Shown piece by piece: positions 50,364 to 59,158 of a stretch of DNA of 64,000 bases (position 1 is its first letter; each line of letters begins with the position of its first letter). Position numbers and translations under genes: made by a program. Where the stretch lies: contig NZ_QLKQ01000032.1 in NCBI RefSeq assembly GCF_003349955.1, positions 1 through 64,000 of the forward strand, given 5' to 3'. The stretch is from Azospirillum brasilense (GTDB lineage Bacteria; Pseudomonadota; Alphaproteobacteria; Azospirillales; Azospirillaceae). Under the pieces are notes generated by a model, which ran no database searches, was not told the DNA's origin, and worked only from the letters and a program-made list of their open reading frames with translations.

Positions 50364-50379
50364 TGTTTCCCGTGAAACG
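50364..50379. other. Degenerate parS-like site after nth
   Basis: TGTTTCCCGTGAAACG matches parS at 14 of 16 bases, and at 13 of 14 core bases. It is intergenic, about 36 kb from the predicted oriC and 46 kb from the parS at 4395. It could be a weak ParB site. Confidence 0.4.
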
Positions 50380-50396
50380 CCCGCGATACCTGGAAA

Positions 50397-50435
50397 ATGA
50401 AAAAGCCCGGCGAGGGGTCGATCCCCGCCGGGCTT
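50397..50435 (-). terminator. Intrinsic terminator of the bactofilin gene
   Basis: The stem AAGCCCGGC / GCCGGGCTT (50403-50411 with 50427-50435) has an inner GGGG/CCCC pair. On the minus strand it is followed by TTTTTCATTTTCC. It lies just beyond the bactofilin stop on that strand and also faces the end of nth. Confidence 0.85.
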
Positions 50436-50461
50436 GCTCGTGAAACCGCGTTTAACGGCGT

Positions 50462-51289
50462 TTAGCCGTCCACCACGATGGGGTCGAGCGCCGTCGACGC
50501 TGAGGCCGGCGCCGCTTCCGCCGGGGCGGCGGGGGCCGCGGCGGGCTTGGCCGGCGGGGTGTACTTGCCGATCTCGCCGTTCAGCAGGGCGCCGGCCTCG
50601 ACCGCCAGTTCGCCGTACTTGATCGAGCCGTTGATCTTGCCGGTGGAGCGCACGGTCAGGCGGCCGCGCACGATGATGTCGCCCTCGAAGCGGCCGCCGA
50701 TGTCGGCCTCGTCGATCTCGACGGCGCCCTTGAACAGGCCGGTTTCGGCGATCTCGATGGACCGGCCGTCGCGCAGCTTGGCCTCCACCGTGCCTTCCAC
50801 GACCAGGATGTCGCAGGACCCGATTTCGCCGTTCAGCGAAATGTCGCGGCCGACGATCAGGCGGCGCTGGTCGCTGGCGAGCGGGGCGGCCGGCGCCGGA
50901 GCGACCGGGGCGGGGGTCGCGGCGGGCGCCGAAGCCGGGGCGCCGTATCCGTCGGGACGGCGCGGCGCGGCACCCGGAAGGTCGACGGTGCGGCGCGGAA
51001 TGTCCGTCGGCTTGTAGCTCGAACCGGGGATCGGGGCGCCGCCCGGCGGCTTCGGGGTGCTCGTGTTCATCTCGGGTCCCTTGGAGGAAATCGGCTCGGG
51101 TTGCGGCGTGCGGGCGGCCGGGGCGGGGCCGGCCGGCGAGGTCGTCGCGGACGGGTTGCTCAGGGAGGCGAGCGGCGACATGGCCGCCGCGGGTTCGGCG
51201 GCGCCCGCCTGCGGTGCGGCCGGGGTGGCCGGGTCGGCGCTTTGGGTCTTCGGCGCACCGACGGGCGGATTCTTTCGTCCGAACAGCAT
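50462..51289 (-). CDS. Bactofilin (polymer-forming cytoskeletal protein)
   Basis: Bactofilins form nucleotide-free filaments that organise cell-wall synthesis, stalks or chromosome ends. The 275-residue protein has a long disordered Pro/Ala-rich N-terminal arm (about 1-130) and a right-handed beta-helix core. The core starts RRLIVGRDISLNGEIGSCD and continues with six-residue turns (VEGTVEAKL, FEGDIIVRG). A Pro/Ala tail follows. The arms are longer than in many bactofilins. Confidence 0.92.
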   Translation of the reverse strand: MLFGRKNPPVGAPKTQSADPATPAAPQAGAAEPAAAMSPLASLSNPSATTSPAGPAPAARTPQPEPISSKGPEMNTSTPKPPGGAPIPGSSYKPTDIPRRTVDLPGAAPRRPDGYGAPASAPAATPAPVAPAPAAPLASDQRRLIVGRDISLNGEIGSCDILVVEGTVEAKLRDGRSIEIAETGLFKGAVEIDEADIGGRFEGDIIVRGRLTVRSTGKINGSIKYGELAVEAGALLNGEIGKYTPPAKPAAAPAAPAEAAPASASTALDPIVVDG

Positions 51290-51476
51290 GAACGTTGATC
51301 CCCAGGTCAGTCAGGTCGTTGGGCAGGTCGTGGAAGTCGGGTGATCGGCGGCGGTGACGCACGACCGGGCCCGACCGACAGCGGCCAAAAGACCACCCCG
51401 CCGGGGTAACACGGTCATCCGGCCGGCCGCAAGTGGGCTTTGGTGCACGGTCGGGGCCGCGCCGCCCGGCGGTCCG

Positions 51477-52169
51477 TCACGCCCCTTCCCGGCGGGGAAG
51501 GCCCGTCATGGACCCCGTCATGGAATGGTAGATGTGGACCATGAAGGCGCTCGCGATCACCGGCACCAGCAGGTTGACGAAAGGAATTGTCGAAAGAAAG
51601 GCAATTACCGCGCCAGCCAAAAATGGTTTCAACGGGCTGGAACGCCGCAGAAACCCCGCCTCCTTCCGTCCCATCCGCCGGATCGCCACCATCTCGAAAT
51701 ATTCGCGGCCGAGAAGATAGCCGTTGGCGGTGTAGAAGATCAGCAGGTTCAACCCCGGCACCATCAGATACAGGGGCAGGGCGAACAGATTGACCAGCAG
51801 GACGATGGCGAAAAAGCGAAGCGCGGTCAGCAGCTCTTCGCCAAGGCCGGTCTGGCGGGGCGGCGGCAACTGGGGATAGTGGCGTCGCTCCACCGCCTGG
51901 ACCACCTCGTCCAGGAAGAAGCTGGACACCATGCCGACCGTGGCGGGAAACAGCACCCAGGCCAGGATCAGGACGGCCAGCCCGCCCAGCACGTCCAGCA
52001 CCCCGTCCACCCAGGCGTAGCCGGTCAGCGCCGTGTGGAACAGCGCCCACCACACTGCCCCGGCCAGCAGGGCGAAGGCGGCGATGGCGGACAGCACGCC
52101 GATCCACACGACGCGGCGGGACGCCGGGTCGGAAAGCTGTCCGATGGCGAGAAGCAGGGCGCGGATCAT
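51477..52169 (-). CDS. EI24/CysZ-like membrane protein
   Basis: This 230-residue protein has several hydrophobic segments (VLSAIAAFALLAGAVWW, VLGGLAVLILAWVLF, PLKPFLAGAVIAFLSTIPFV) and the EI24 pattern LFALPLYLMVPGLNLLIFYTANGYLLGREYF. The family includes the sulfate permease CysZ. No cysteine synthesis gene lies beside it, so the transported solute is uncertain. About 190 bases upstream of the neighbouring bactofilin start hold no gene. Confidence 0.85.
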   Translation of the reverse strand: MIRALLLAIGQLSDPASRRVVWIGVLSAIAAFALLAGAVWWALFHTALTGYAWVDGVLDVLGGLAVLILAWVLFPATVGMVSSFFLDEVVQAVERRHYPQLPPPRQTGLGEELLTALRFFAIVLLVNLFALPLYLMVPGLNLLIFYTANGYLLGREYFEMVAIRRMGRKEAGFLRRSSPLKPFLAGAVIAFLSTIPFVNLLVPVIASAFMVHIYHSMTGSMTGLPRREGA

Positions 52170-52356
52170 ACGGACTCTCTCTGTGGGGCCGTTGCGGTCG
52201 GGCGACGCTTATCTACGACGGCGGGCCGTTCCATTCCAGGGGGCCTTGCGCCGCGCTTGAGATGTGAAGGCGAGCCGCTATACTCGCGCCCGGTTTTCCT
52301 CCACGGTGCCGACACTGTCTTTCCCCGCCTTTTCCCAGAATTTCCAAGGAGCGCCC

Positions 52357-53355
52357 ATGGCCACGGCCGAATTCGACGTCACCGGCATCGGCAACGCCAT
52401 CGTCGACGTGATCGCCCATGCCGACGACGCCTTTCTCACGGCCAACGGCATCGAGAAGGGGGCGATGACGCTGATCGACGCCGCCCGCGCCGAGGAGCTG
52501 TACGGCCGCATGGGCCCGGGCATCGAGGTGTCGGGCGGCTCCGCCGGCAACACCATGGCCGGCATCGCCTCGCTGGGCGGCAAAGGCGCCTACATCGGCA
52601 AGGTCCACGGTGACCAGCTCGGCCAGGTCTTCCGCCACGACATCCGCGCCGCCGGCGTGCATTTCGAGACGGCGGCCGGCCATGGCGGCGCCCCGACGGC
52701 GCGCTGCCTGATCCTGGTGACGCCGGACGCCCAGCGCTCCATGAACACCTTCCTCGGCGCCTGCGTGGAGTTGGGGCCGGAGGACATCGACGAGGCGCTG
52801 ATCGCCAACTCGCAGGTCACCTACCTGGAAGGCTATCTGTGGGACCCGCCCCGCGCCAAGGAGGCCTTCCGCAAGGCCGCCTCCGCCGCCCATGGCGCCG
52901 GGCGCAAGGTGTCGCTCTCCCTGTCCGACAGCTTCTGCGTCCACCGCCACCACGCGGAGTTCCTGGACCTCGTCGAGGGCCATGTCGACATCCTGTTCGC
53001 CAACGAGCATGAGATCACCGCCCTCTACAAGACCGACCGCTTCGAGGACGCGCTGGAGGCGGTGAAGCGCCTCGGCAAGACCGCCGCCTTGACGCGCAGC
53101 GAGAAGGGCGCCGTCATCGTCTCCGGCGGCGAGGTGGTCGAGGTTCCCGCATCCCCGGTCGCCCGCGTGGTCGACACCACGGGGGCCGGCGATCTCTACG
53201 CCGCCGGCTTCCTCTACGGCTACACCCGCGGCATGGCCCCGGCGGTGTGCGGCCGCATCGGCGCGCTGGCCGCGGCGGAGATCATCAGCCATGTCGGCGC
53301 CCGTCCGGACGTCGTGCTGGCCGATCTGCTTAAAGACGCGGGCGTTCCGGCCTAA
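52357..53355 (+). CDS. PfkB-family carbohydrate kinase, adenosine-kinase-like
   Basis: This 332-residue ribokinase-fold protein has GIGNAIVDVIAHADD at the N-terminus, GGSAGNTMAGIASLGG and the catalytic DTTGAGDLYAAGFLYG. It looks closest to the alphaproteobacterial adenosine-kinase-like PfkB proteins. The true substrate may be adenosine, fructose or another nucleoside. ATG 52357 follows AAGGAGCGCCC. Confidence 0.9.
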   Translation: MATAEFDVTGIGNAIVDVIAHADDAFLTANGIEKGAMTLIDAARAEELYGRMGPGIEVSGGSAGNTMAGIASLGGKGAYIGKVHGDQLGQVFRHDIRAAGVHFETAAGHGGAPTARCLILVTPDAQRSMNTFLGACVELGPEDIDEALIANSQVTYLEGYLWDPPRAKEAFRKAASAAHGAGRKVSLSLSDSFCVHRHHAEFLDLVEGHVDILFANEHEITALYKTDRFEDALEAVKRLGKTAALTRSEKGAVIVSGGEVVEVPASPVARVVDTTGAGDLYAAGFLYGYTRGMAPAVCGRIGALAAAEIISHVGARPDVVLADLLKDAGVPA

Positions 53356-53418
53356 TTGCCGGAGCAGCGCCCGTAGGGTATAAGCTGGCGGACCTTCCCG
53401 TCCGCCGGCTCCGCCCCC

Positions 53419-54336
53419 ATGCAAGTCTATCTGCCGATCGCCGAGATGTCGGTCAACGCCCTGCTCGTGCTCGGCATGGGGGGGCTCGTCGGCTTCCTGT
53501 CCGGCATGTTCGGGGTGGGCGGCGGCTTCCTGATGACGCCGCTGCTGATCTTCATCGGCGTGCCGCCCGCCATCGCGGTGGGCACCCAGGCCAACCAGCT
53601 CGTCGCCGCCAGCGTCTCGGGCGTGCTCGCCCACTGGCGGCGCGGCAACGTGGACGTGAAGCTGGGCGTCGTCATGCTGCTGGGCGGCATGGTCGGCACG
53701 GTGGTCGGCGTCTGGATCTTCTCCATCCTGCAGCGGATCGGCCAGATCGACGCGGCGATCACGCTGTCCTACGTCTTCTTCCTCGGCACCATCGGCACGA
53801 TGATGATGGTGGAGGCCAGCCGCGCGCTGATCCGCCGCCGCGCCCCCACCGCCAAGCGGGGCAAGCTGCACCGTCACATGTGGCTGCACGGCCTGCCGTT
53901 GAAGATGCGGTTCCAGCGCTCCAAGCTCTACATCTCCGCCCTGCTGCCGGCCGGGATCGGGGCGGTCGGCGGGATGCTGGTGGCGATCATGGGCATCGGC
54001 GGCGGCTTCATGCTGGTGCCGGCGATGATCTATCTGCTGAACATGCCGACCGGGCTGGTGGCCGGCACCTCGCTGTTCCAGATCATCTTCACCACGGCGA
54101 TGGCGACGCTGCTCCAGGCGGCGACCAACCAGACGGTGGACGTGATGCTGGCGCTGCTGCTGCTGATCGGCGGGGTGGTCGGCGCGCAGTTCGGCACCAA
54201 GGCCGGCGGCCGGCTGCGCGGCGAGCAGGCGCGTCTCCTGCTGGCCTCGCTGGTCGTCGCGGTGGCGCTGAAGCTCGCCTTCGATCTGGTGATGGAACCG
54301 AACGACGTCTTCACCATCTCGACGAGGATGTCGTGA
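53419..54336 (+). CDS. TauE/SafE-family membrane permease
   Basis: This 305-residue permease has about eight helices with the family's repeated GMFGVGGGFLMTPLLIF and IMGIGGGFMLVPAMIYLL. Family members export sulfite, sulfoacetate or related anions, but the substrate here is not known. The stop overlaps the GTG of the next gene (GTGA), a pairing typical of this TauE subgroup. Confidence 0.92.
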   Translation: MQVYLPIAEMSVNALLVLGMGGLVGFLSGMFGVGGGFLMTPLLIFIGVPPAIAVGTQANQLVAASVSGVLAHWRRGNVDVKLGVVMLLGGMVGTVVGVWIFSILQRIGQIDAAITLSYVFFLGTIGTMMMVEASRALIRRRAPTAKRGKLHRHMWLHGLPLKMRFQRSKLYISALLPAGIGAVGGMLVAIMGIGGGFMLVPAMIYLLNMPTGLVAGTSLFQIIFTTAMATLLQAATNQTVDVMLALLLLIGGVVGAQFGTKAGGRLRGEQARLLLASLVVAVALKLAFDLVMEPNDVFTISTRMS

Positions 54337-55112
54337 GCGCTGTCCGCAAGGGCGCCGGGCGGCTGTGGTCCGTCCGGATCGCCGGCGGGGTGGTGGGGCT
54401 TCTGGCGGGGGTGTTCCTCGCCGCCACGGTGTGGGCGCAGCAGCTCGTCGCCGACCTGTCGAGCCACCTGATCGCCATCACCACAGGCTTCACCGGGACC
54501 GAGGTCGTGCTGTTCGGCACCACCGACGGGGCGGGTGACGTCGCCATCGTGGTGACCGGCCCGCGCACCCCGGTCACCGTGCGCCGCAAGGAGCGCATCG
54601 CCGGCATCTGGATCAACGCGCGCAGCGTGCGGTTCGAGCAGGTGCCCGGCTACTACATGGTCGCGACGAACCGCCCGCTGGACCAGTTCGTCGGCCGCCC
54701 GGTTCTGGAACGCCACCAGATCGGCCTGCCGAATCTCCAGCTCGGCCCGCGCGAGCAGCTGGCCCCGGACCAGCTCGCCCTGTTCCGCTCCGCCCTGATC
54801 CGCAACAAGCAGCGGGCCGGGCTCTACGGCATCACGCTGGGGCAGGTGGCCTTTCTCGGCGAGCGGCTGTTCCGGACCAACATCTATTTTCCGGCCAACG
54901 TGCCGACGGGGCTGTACAATGTGGAAGCGCTGCTGATCCGCGACGGCGAGGTGGTCAGCGCCCAGACCACGCCGCTGGTGGTGTCCAAGGTCGGCTTCAG
55001 CGCGGAAATCTACGACTTTGCGCGCAACCAGCCGATGATTTACGGTGTTGCCGCGGTGATTGGCGCCATCGCCGCCGGCTGGCTCGCCGGCGCCATCTTC
55101 CGGAGGGTGTGA
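54333..55112 (+). CDS. TIGR02186-family envelope protein
   Basis: This 259-residue protein has an N-terminal signal or anchor (GGVVGLLAGVFLAATVWA), a beta-rich outer domain (LSSHLIAITTGFTGTEVVLFG) and one C-terminal helix (IYGVAAVIGAIAAGWLAGAIF). This fits TIGR02186, a conserved alphaproteobacterial family of unknown function. It starts at GTG 54333, overlapping the TauE gene, so the two probably act together. Confidence 0.88.
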   Translation: MSAVRKGAGRLWSVRIAGGVVGLLAGVFLAATVWAQQLVADLSSHLIAITTGFTGTEVVLFGTTDGAGDVAIVVTGPRTPVTVRRKERIAGIWINARSVRFEQVPGYYMVATNRPLDQFVGRPVLERHQIGLPNLQLGPREQLAPDQLALFRSALIRNKQRAGLYGITLGQVAFLGERLFRTNIYFPANVPTGLYNVEALLIRDGEVVSAQTTPLVVSKVGFSAEIYDFARNQPMIYGVAAVIGAIAAGWLAGAIFRRV

Positions 55113-55115
55113 CCC

Positions 55116-55661
55116 ATGTCCGATCCGATTGCGACCGATCCGAAGGCCGGGGCGGACGTCACCCCGGAGTCCACGGCCCCGGAGTCCACGGCCAAGCCGC
55201 CGGTCCGCATCTTCCTGGTGGTGGTGGACGAGAGCCCGGAGCTTCAGCTCGCCCTGCGCTACGCCTGTCTGCGCGCCCGCAAGTCAGGGGGCAAGGTGGC
55301 GCTGCTCTACGTCATCGAGCCGGGCGAGGTGCAGCAGTGGCTGGCCCTGGAAAACCTGATGCGCGAGGAGCAGCGCGCGGAGGCGGAGCAGAAGCTGCAG
55401 AAGCTGGCGCGCGACGTGAACCGCCTGACCGGCACCCTGCCGGCCCTGTACGTGCGCGAGGGCAACCGCCGCGACGAGGTGCTGGCCCTGATCGACGAGG
55501 AGCCGAGCATCTCCATCCTCGTGCTGGCCGCCGGCATCGAACCGGAAGGGCCGGGGCCGCTGATCTCCTATTTCACCAACCGCGGCCTCGCGAAGATGCG
55601 CATTCCGCTGACCATCGTGCCGGGCGGCATCGGCATCGACGCGCTGGACGCCATCACGTAA
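55116..55661 (+). CDS. Universal stress protein (UspA fold)
   Basis: This 181-residue protein has a single Usp domain (RIFLVVVDESPELQLALRYAC, VALLYVIEPGEVQQWLAL) after a Thr/Pro/Ser-rich N-terminal extension with a repeated PESTA. The C-terminal nucleotide motif is not the usual G-2x-G-9x-GS, so ATP binding is doubtful. It is three bases after the TIGR02186 gene and probably in the same operon. Confidence 0.88.
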   Translation: MSDPIATDPKAGADVTPESTAPESTAKPPVRIFLVVVDESPELQLALRYACLRARKSGGKVALLYVIEPGEVQQWLALENLMREEQRAEAEQKLQKLARDVNRLTGTLPALYVREGNRRDEVLALIDEEPSISILVLAAGIEPEGPGPLISYFTNRGLAKMRIPLTIVPGGIGIDALDAIT

Positions 55662-55665
55662 GGCA

Positions 55666-57132
55666 TCAGCGGCCGTAAAGCGCGGTCAGGCTGCGCTGGT
55701 CGATGTCGGACCGGTCGTCGGTCAGCACCGGGTGCCCGGCCAGTTCGGCGGGTGCCAGCGTCTCCAGGATGCGCGAGGCCGCGTACGTCGCACCCGGCGG
55801 AGCGGCGCGCAGGCGTACGCTCAGCTCCTCCAGCGTACGCGCCTCCTTCGTGGCGATCAGCAGGTAATTCCCGCGCCCGGCGTCGGCGACGTACACCGAC
55901 GGGAAGACCGCGCCTTGCGTCGCCGCCAGCGGCCCGACCAGGGCGTCGCGGTCCATGGGGGAGGCGACGTTCATGACCAGCACGCCGCCCGGCGCCACCC
56001 GCCGCTCCACCGCCGCGAAGAACTCCCTGGTCGCCGTGAAGAAGGGGATCAGCGCGGTCGAGTAGAGGTCGACGATCACCACGTCGTGCTGCTCCGGCGA
56101 CCGCTCGACGTGGCGGCGGGCGTCCTCCACGGCGACGCGCACCTCCGGCCGCAGGCCGAACCACTCCCGCGCCACCTCGACCACCGCGGGGTCCAGCTCC
56201 ACCCCCAGGATGTCGGCACCGGGCCAGCGGTCGAGGATTTCCTTGGCGGCGGCCCCGCCGGCCAGCCCCAGCACCAGGACGCGCGTGCCGTTGCCCAGGG
56301 CCGGGACGGCGGCGAACAGGTCGTAATAGAGGCCGGTCGGGCCGCCATCCTTGCGCAGCCGGGACTGGGTGGCCCAGGCCACGTTCAAATGCAGGCGGAT
56401 CTGCTCGGCGTCCTCCTGCACCATGATCGTGTTGTGCGGCGTCTCGCGGTAGAGGGCGAAGCCCTGGCCCTCGCCATGGCCGGCGGCCCAGGCCAGGGGA
56501 ACCGCCAGGGCCGCGGCGGCGGCCACCCGTTTCCCACCCGGAACGAACAGGCCGGCGAGCGCCGGCAGGACCGCCGCCAGGGCGTAGCCCGCCGACACCC
56601 CGACCTGCGGGATGGCGTAGAAGGAGGCGAAGAAGGTGCCGCCGATGCTGCCCAGCGTGCCGACCGCGTAGATCCGCCCCGCCGCCGCCGCACCGGTCAG
56701 GCTGCTCAGGCCCGCGCAGATCGGCGACACCATGGCCAGCGCGAAGGACGGCAGCCCGAGGATCAGCGCCGCCCCGACGACAGACCCCTCGACCGCGTTG
56801 AAGCGGCCCGCGGCGTCGGCGAGCATCGGCTTGCCCAGCCAGGGCGTCAGCGCCGCCGCGGCGACCCCCGCCAGCAGGGCGGCGCGCAGCGCCGGCACCG
56901 CCTTCGGCCCGTCGCCGAGCTGACCGCCGGTCCAGTAGCCGGCGGCCATGAAGGTCATCACCACGCCGATGACGGCGCCCCACTGATAGACCGAATAGCC
57001 GAAATGCGGCGCCATCAGCCGCCCGCCGAGGATTTCCATCATCATCAGCGACCAGCCCGCGGAAAAGGCAGCCGCGGCCAGCGCGAAGGAGCGGAGGGAC
57101 GGGCGGGCGGGGGAGGGCTCGGAGCCGATCAA
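55666..57132 (-). CDS. Membrane-fused spermidine-synthase-like protein
   Basis: This 488-residue protein joins about six membrane helices (about 1-200; SFALAAAAFSAGWSLMMMEI) to a spermidine-synthase-like Rossmann domain. That domain has VLVLGLAGGAAAKEIL, ILGVELDPAVVEVA and DVVIVDLYSTALIPFF. The polyamine-site residues are not clearly conserved. It may methylate or aminopropylate another substrate. Confidence 0.88.
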   Translation of the reverse strand: MIGSEPSPARPSLRSFALAAAAFSAGWSLMMMEILGGRLMAPHFGYSVYQWGAVIGVVMTFMAAGYWTGGQLGDGPKAVPALRAALLAGVAAAALTPWLGKPMLADAAGRFNAVEGSVVGAALILGLPSFALAMVSPICAGLSSLTGAAAAGRIYAVGTLGSIGGTFFASFYAIPQVGVSAGYALAAVLPALAGLFVPGGKRVAAAAALAVPLAWAAGHGEGQGFALYRETPHNTIMVQEDAEQIRLHLNVAWATQSRLRKDGGPTGLYYDLFAAVPALGNGTRVLVLGLAGGAAAKEILDRWPGADILGVELDPAVVEVAREWFGLRPEVRVAVEDARRHVERSPEQHDVVIVDLYSTALIPFFTATREFFAAVERRVAPGGVLVMNVASPMDRDALVGPLAATQGAVFPSVYVADAGRGNYLLIATKEARTLEELSVRLRAAPPGATYAASRILETLAPAELAGHPVLTDDRSDIDQRSLTALYGR

Positions 57133-57178
57133 GGCCGGCGGCCGGGGGCTCGTTGCAGCGCCCTGTTCATCAGTCCCA

Positions 57179-58438
57179 TCATAAGTCCGTGTGTTCTCCC
57201 TTCAAGCCATAGACCTCGATCGGGTCGTTCAGTCCCTTCACCGGATGCCAGCCCACCGAGACGAGGCGGCTGGCGCAGGCCTCGGCCACCTCGGCGGAGG
57301 TCAGGACGTTGCGGTCCAGCCGGCTGCACAGACCCTCGATCCGGCTGACCAGATTGACCGCCGGGCCGATGACGGTGAAGTCCAGCCGGTTGGCGGAGCC
57401 GATGTTGCCGTACATGACCTCGCCCATGTGCAGCGCGATGCCGCAGCGCAGGGTCGGCTGGCCCCAGGCGGAGCGTTCGGCGTTGCGGGCGGCCATGTCG
57501 GTCAGCGCCTCCTGCGCGGCGTCCAGCGCCTTGGTGCAGGCGGCGGCCCCGGTCGGGTCGCTCTCCTCCAGCGGGAAGATGGCCAGCATGGCGTCGCCGA
57601 TGAATTTCATGATCTCGCCGCCGCGGCTCTCCACGGCGCCGCCCATGATCTCGAAATAGCCGTTCAGCAGGGCGATCAGCTCCTCGCGCGGCAGCCGGTC
57701 GGCCAGCGAGGTGAAGCCGCGCAGGTCGCAGTACCACAGCACCGCGCGGACGTTGGCGCCGGTCCCACGGCGGATGTCGCCGGACAGGATGCGCGCGCCG
57801 GTGCGGTGGCCGACATAGGTGTCCAGCACCGTCGTCGCCAGCCGCCGCAGGGCCAGCGTCTCCAGCACCGCGCCCAGCGCCGGCAACACCGCGTCGACCA
57901 GCGCCAGATCGGCGGTGGAGAAGCCGCCGGGCCGGTCGGTGGTGAAGCTCAGCACGTTGCGCCGCCCCCCGGCGAACAGCACGGTCATGGCGACATAGTC
58001 GGTCGCCCCCTGCGCTTTCAGCTCGGCGAAGACCGGGTATGGGTAGGGCGGCTCCATCTGCTCCAGCCGGTAGCGCAGGCCGTCGGCCCCGTCCTCGATC
58101 AGGGTGGCGAAGGGGCTGGTCAGATATTCGTCGCTGGTCTCGGTGCCGTGGGCGCGGGTGGCGATCTCCACCTGCTCGGCGTTGCGGCGCCAGAAAAAGG
58201 CGATGGTGCGGATCTGCGGGTGCAGCAGGGGCAGGGCGCAGACCGCGCGCAGAAGCGGGACGCCGGACGCCATCAGGCGCCGGCAGAAGCGGTCCATCAT
58301 CGGCTCGAAGCCGGGCGCGTGCCGGCCTTCGAGCAACAGCCATTCGACGACCTCCCGCGCGGCGTCGTCGATGGATGGGGCCCCAGGGATGGCCGCGGGA
58401 GTTGCCGGTGCGGTGGCGACGGGCGGTGCCATGCTCAC
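57179..58438 (-). CDS. Adenylate/guanylate cyclase, class III
   Basis: This 419-residue protein has an N-terminal helical/sensor region of uncertain fold (about 1-200) and a C-terminal class III cyclase domain. The metal aspartates lie in WYCDLRGFTSLAD and IGDAMLAIF, and the transition-state residues N and R lie in NLVSRIE. It should make cAMP or cGMP. No membrane helix is evident. Confidence 0.92.
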   Translation of the reverse strand: MSMAPPVATAPATPAAIPGAPSIDDAAREVVEWLLLEGRHAPGFEPMMDRFCRRLMASGVPLLRAVCALPLLHPQIRTIAFFWRRNAEQVEIATRAHGTETSDEYLTSPFATLIEDGADGLRYRLEQMEPPYPYPVFAELKAQGATDYVAMTVLFAGGRRNVLSFTTDRPGGFSTADLALVDAVLPALGAVLETLALRRLATTVLDTYVGHRTGARILSGDIRRGTGANVRAVLWYCDLRGFTSLADRLPREELIALLNGYFEIMGGAVESRGGEIMKFIGDAMLAIFPLEESDPTGAAACTKALDAAQEALTDMAARNAERSAWGQPTLRCGIALHMGEVMYGNIGSANRLDFTVIGPAVNLVSRIEGLCSRLDRNVLTSAEVAEACASRLVSVGWHPVKGLNDPIEVYGLKGEHTDL

Positions 58439-58540
58439 GGATCGATAACCATAAAGATGCGATGCTTGATCTGTCGGCGGATTCTGCCCAAGTTTCGCCT
58501 ACGCCGCCAGTGTTGTTCGGCGCCGATGGAGGATATCACC

Positions 58541-59095
58541 ATGTTCATTCAGACCGAGCAGACGCCCAACCCGGCGACTCTCAAGTTCCTGCCGGGGCGT
58601 GACGTGCTCGGACGCGGCACCGCGGACTTCCCGTCCCGCGATGGCGCCGCCGCTTCGCCGCTGGCCCAGCGGCTGTTCGAGATCGACGGGGTCCAGGGCG
58701 TGTTCCTGGGCGCCGACTTCGTGACCATCACCAAGGCCGGCGACAAGGAGTGGTTCCTGCTGAAGCCGTCGATCCTCGGCGTCATCATGGAGCATTTCAC
58801 CGCCAACCGCCCGGTGCTTCTGGAAGAGACGGCCGGCGACGGCCACGCCGCCAGCGCGGACGACGACGAGATCGTCACCCAGATCAAGGAACTGCTGGAC
58901 ACCCGCGTGCGCCCGGCGGTGGCCCAGGACGGCGGCGACATCACCTTCTACGGCTTCGAAGAAGGCGTGGTGTATCTGGAGATGAAGGGGGCCTGCTCCG
59001 GCTGCCCCAGCTCCACCGCCACGCTGAAGGCCGGCATCGAGAACATGCTGCGCCACTACATCCCCGAGGTGGTCGAGGTCCGCGCCGTCCGCTGA
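58541..59095 (+). CDS. NfuA-type Fe-S cluster carrier protein
   Basis: This 184-residue protein has an Nfu N-terminal domain (TEQTPNPATLKFLPGRDVLG) and a NifU-like C-terminal domain with the cluster motif CSGCPSS (C-x2-C). It delivers Fe-S clusters to client enzymes. ATG 58541 is eight bases from GGAGG. An upstream in-frame ATG at 58526 contains that Shine-Dalgarno and is less likely. Confidence 0.94.
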   Translation: MFIQTEQTPNPATLKFLPGRDVLGRGTADFPSRDGAAASPLAQRLFEIDGVQGVFLGADFVTITKAGDKEWFLLKPSILGVIMEHFTANRPVLLEETAGDGHAASADDDEIVTQIKELLDTRVRPAVAQDGGDITFYGFEEGVVYLEMKGACSGCPSSTATLKAGIENMLRHYIPEVVEVRAVR

Positions 59096-59158
59096 CGGCA
59101 TCCACCGGACGGGCGTGGCCGGCACCGGCCGCGCCCGCCGGCGTGTCTCTCCACTTGT

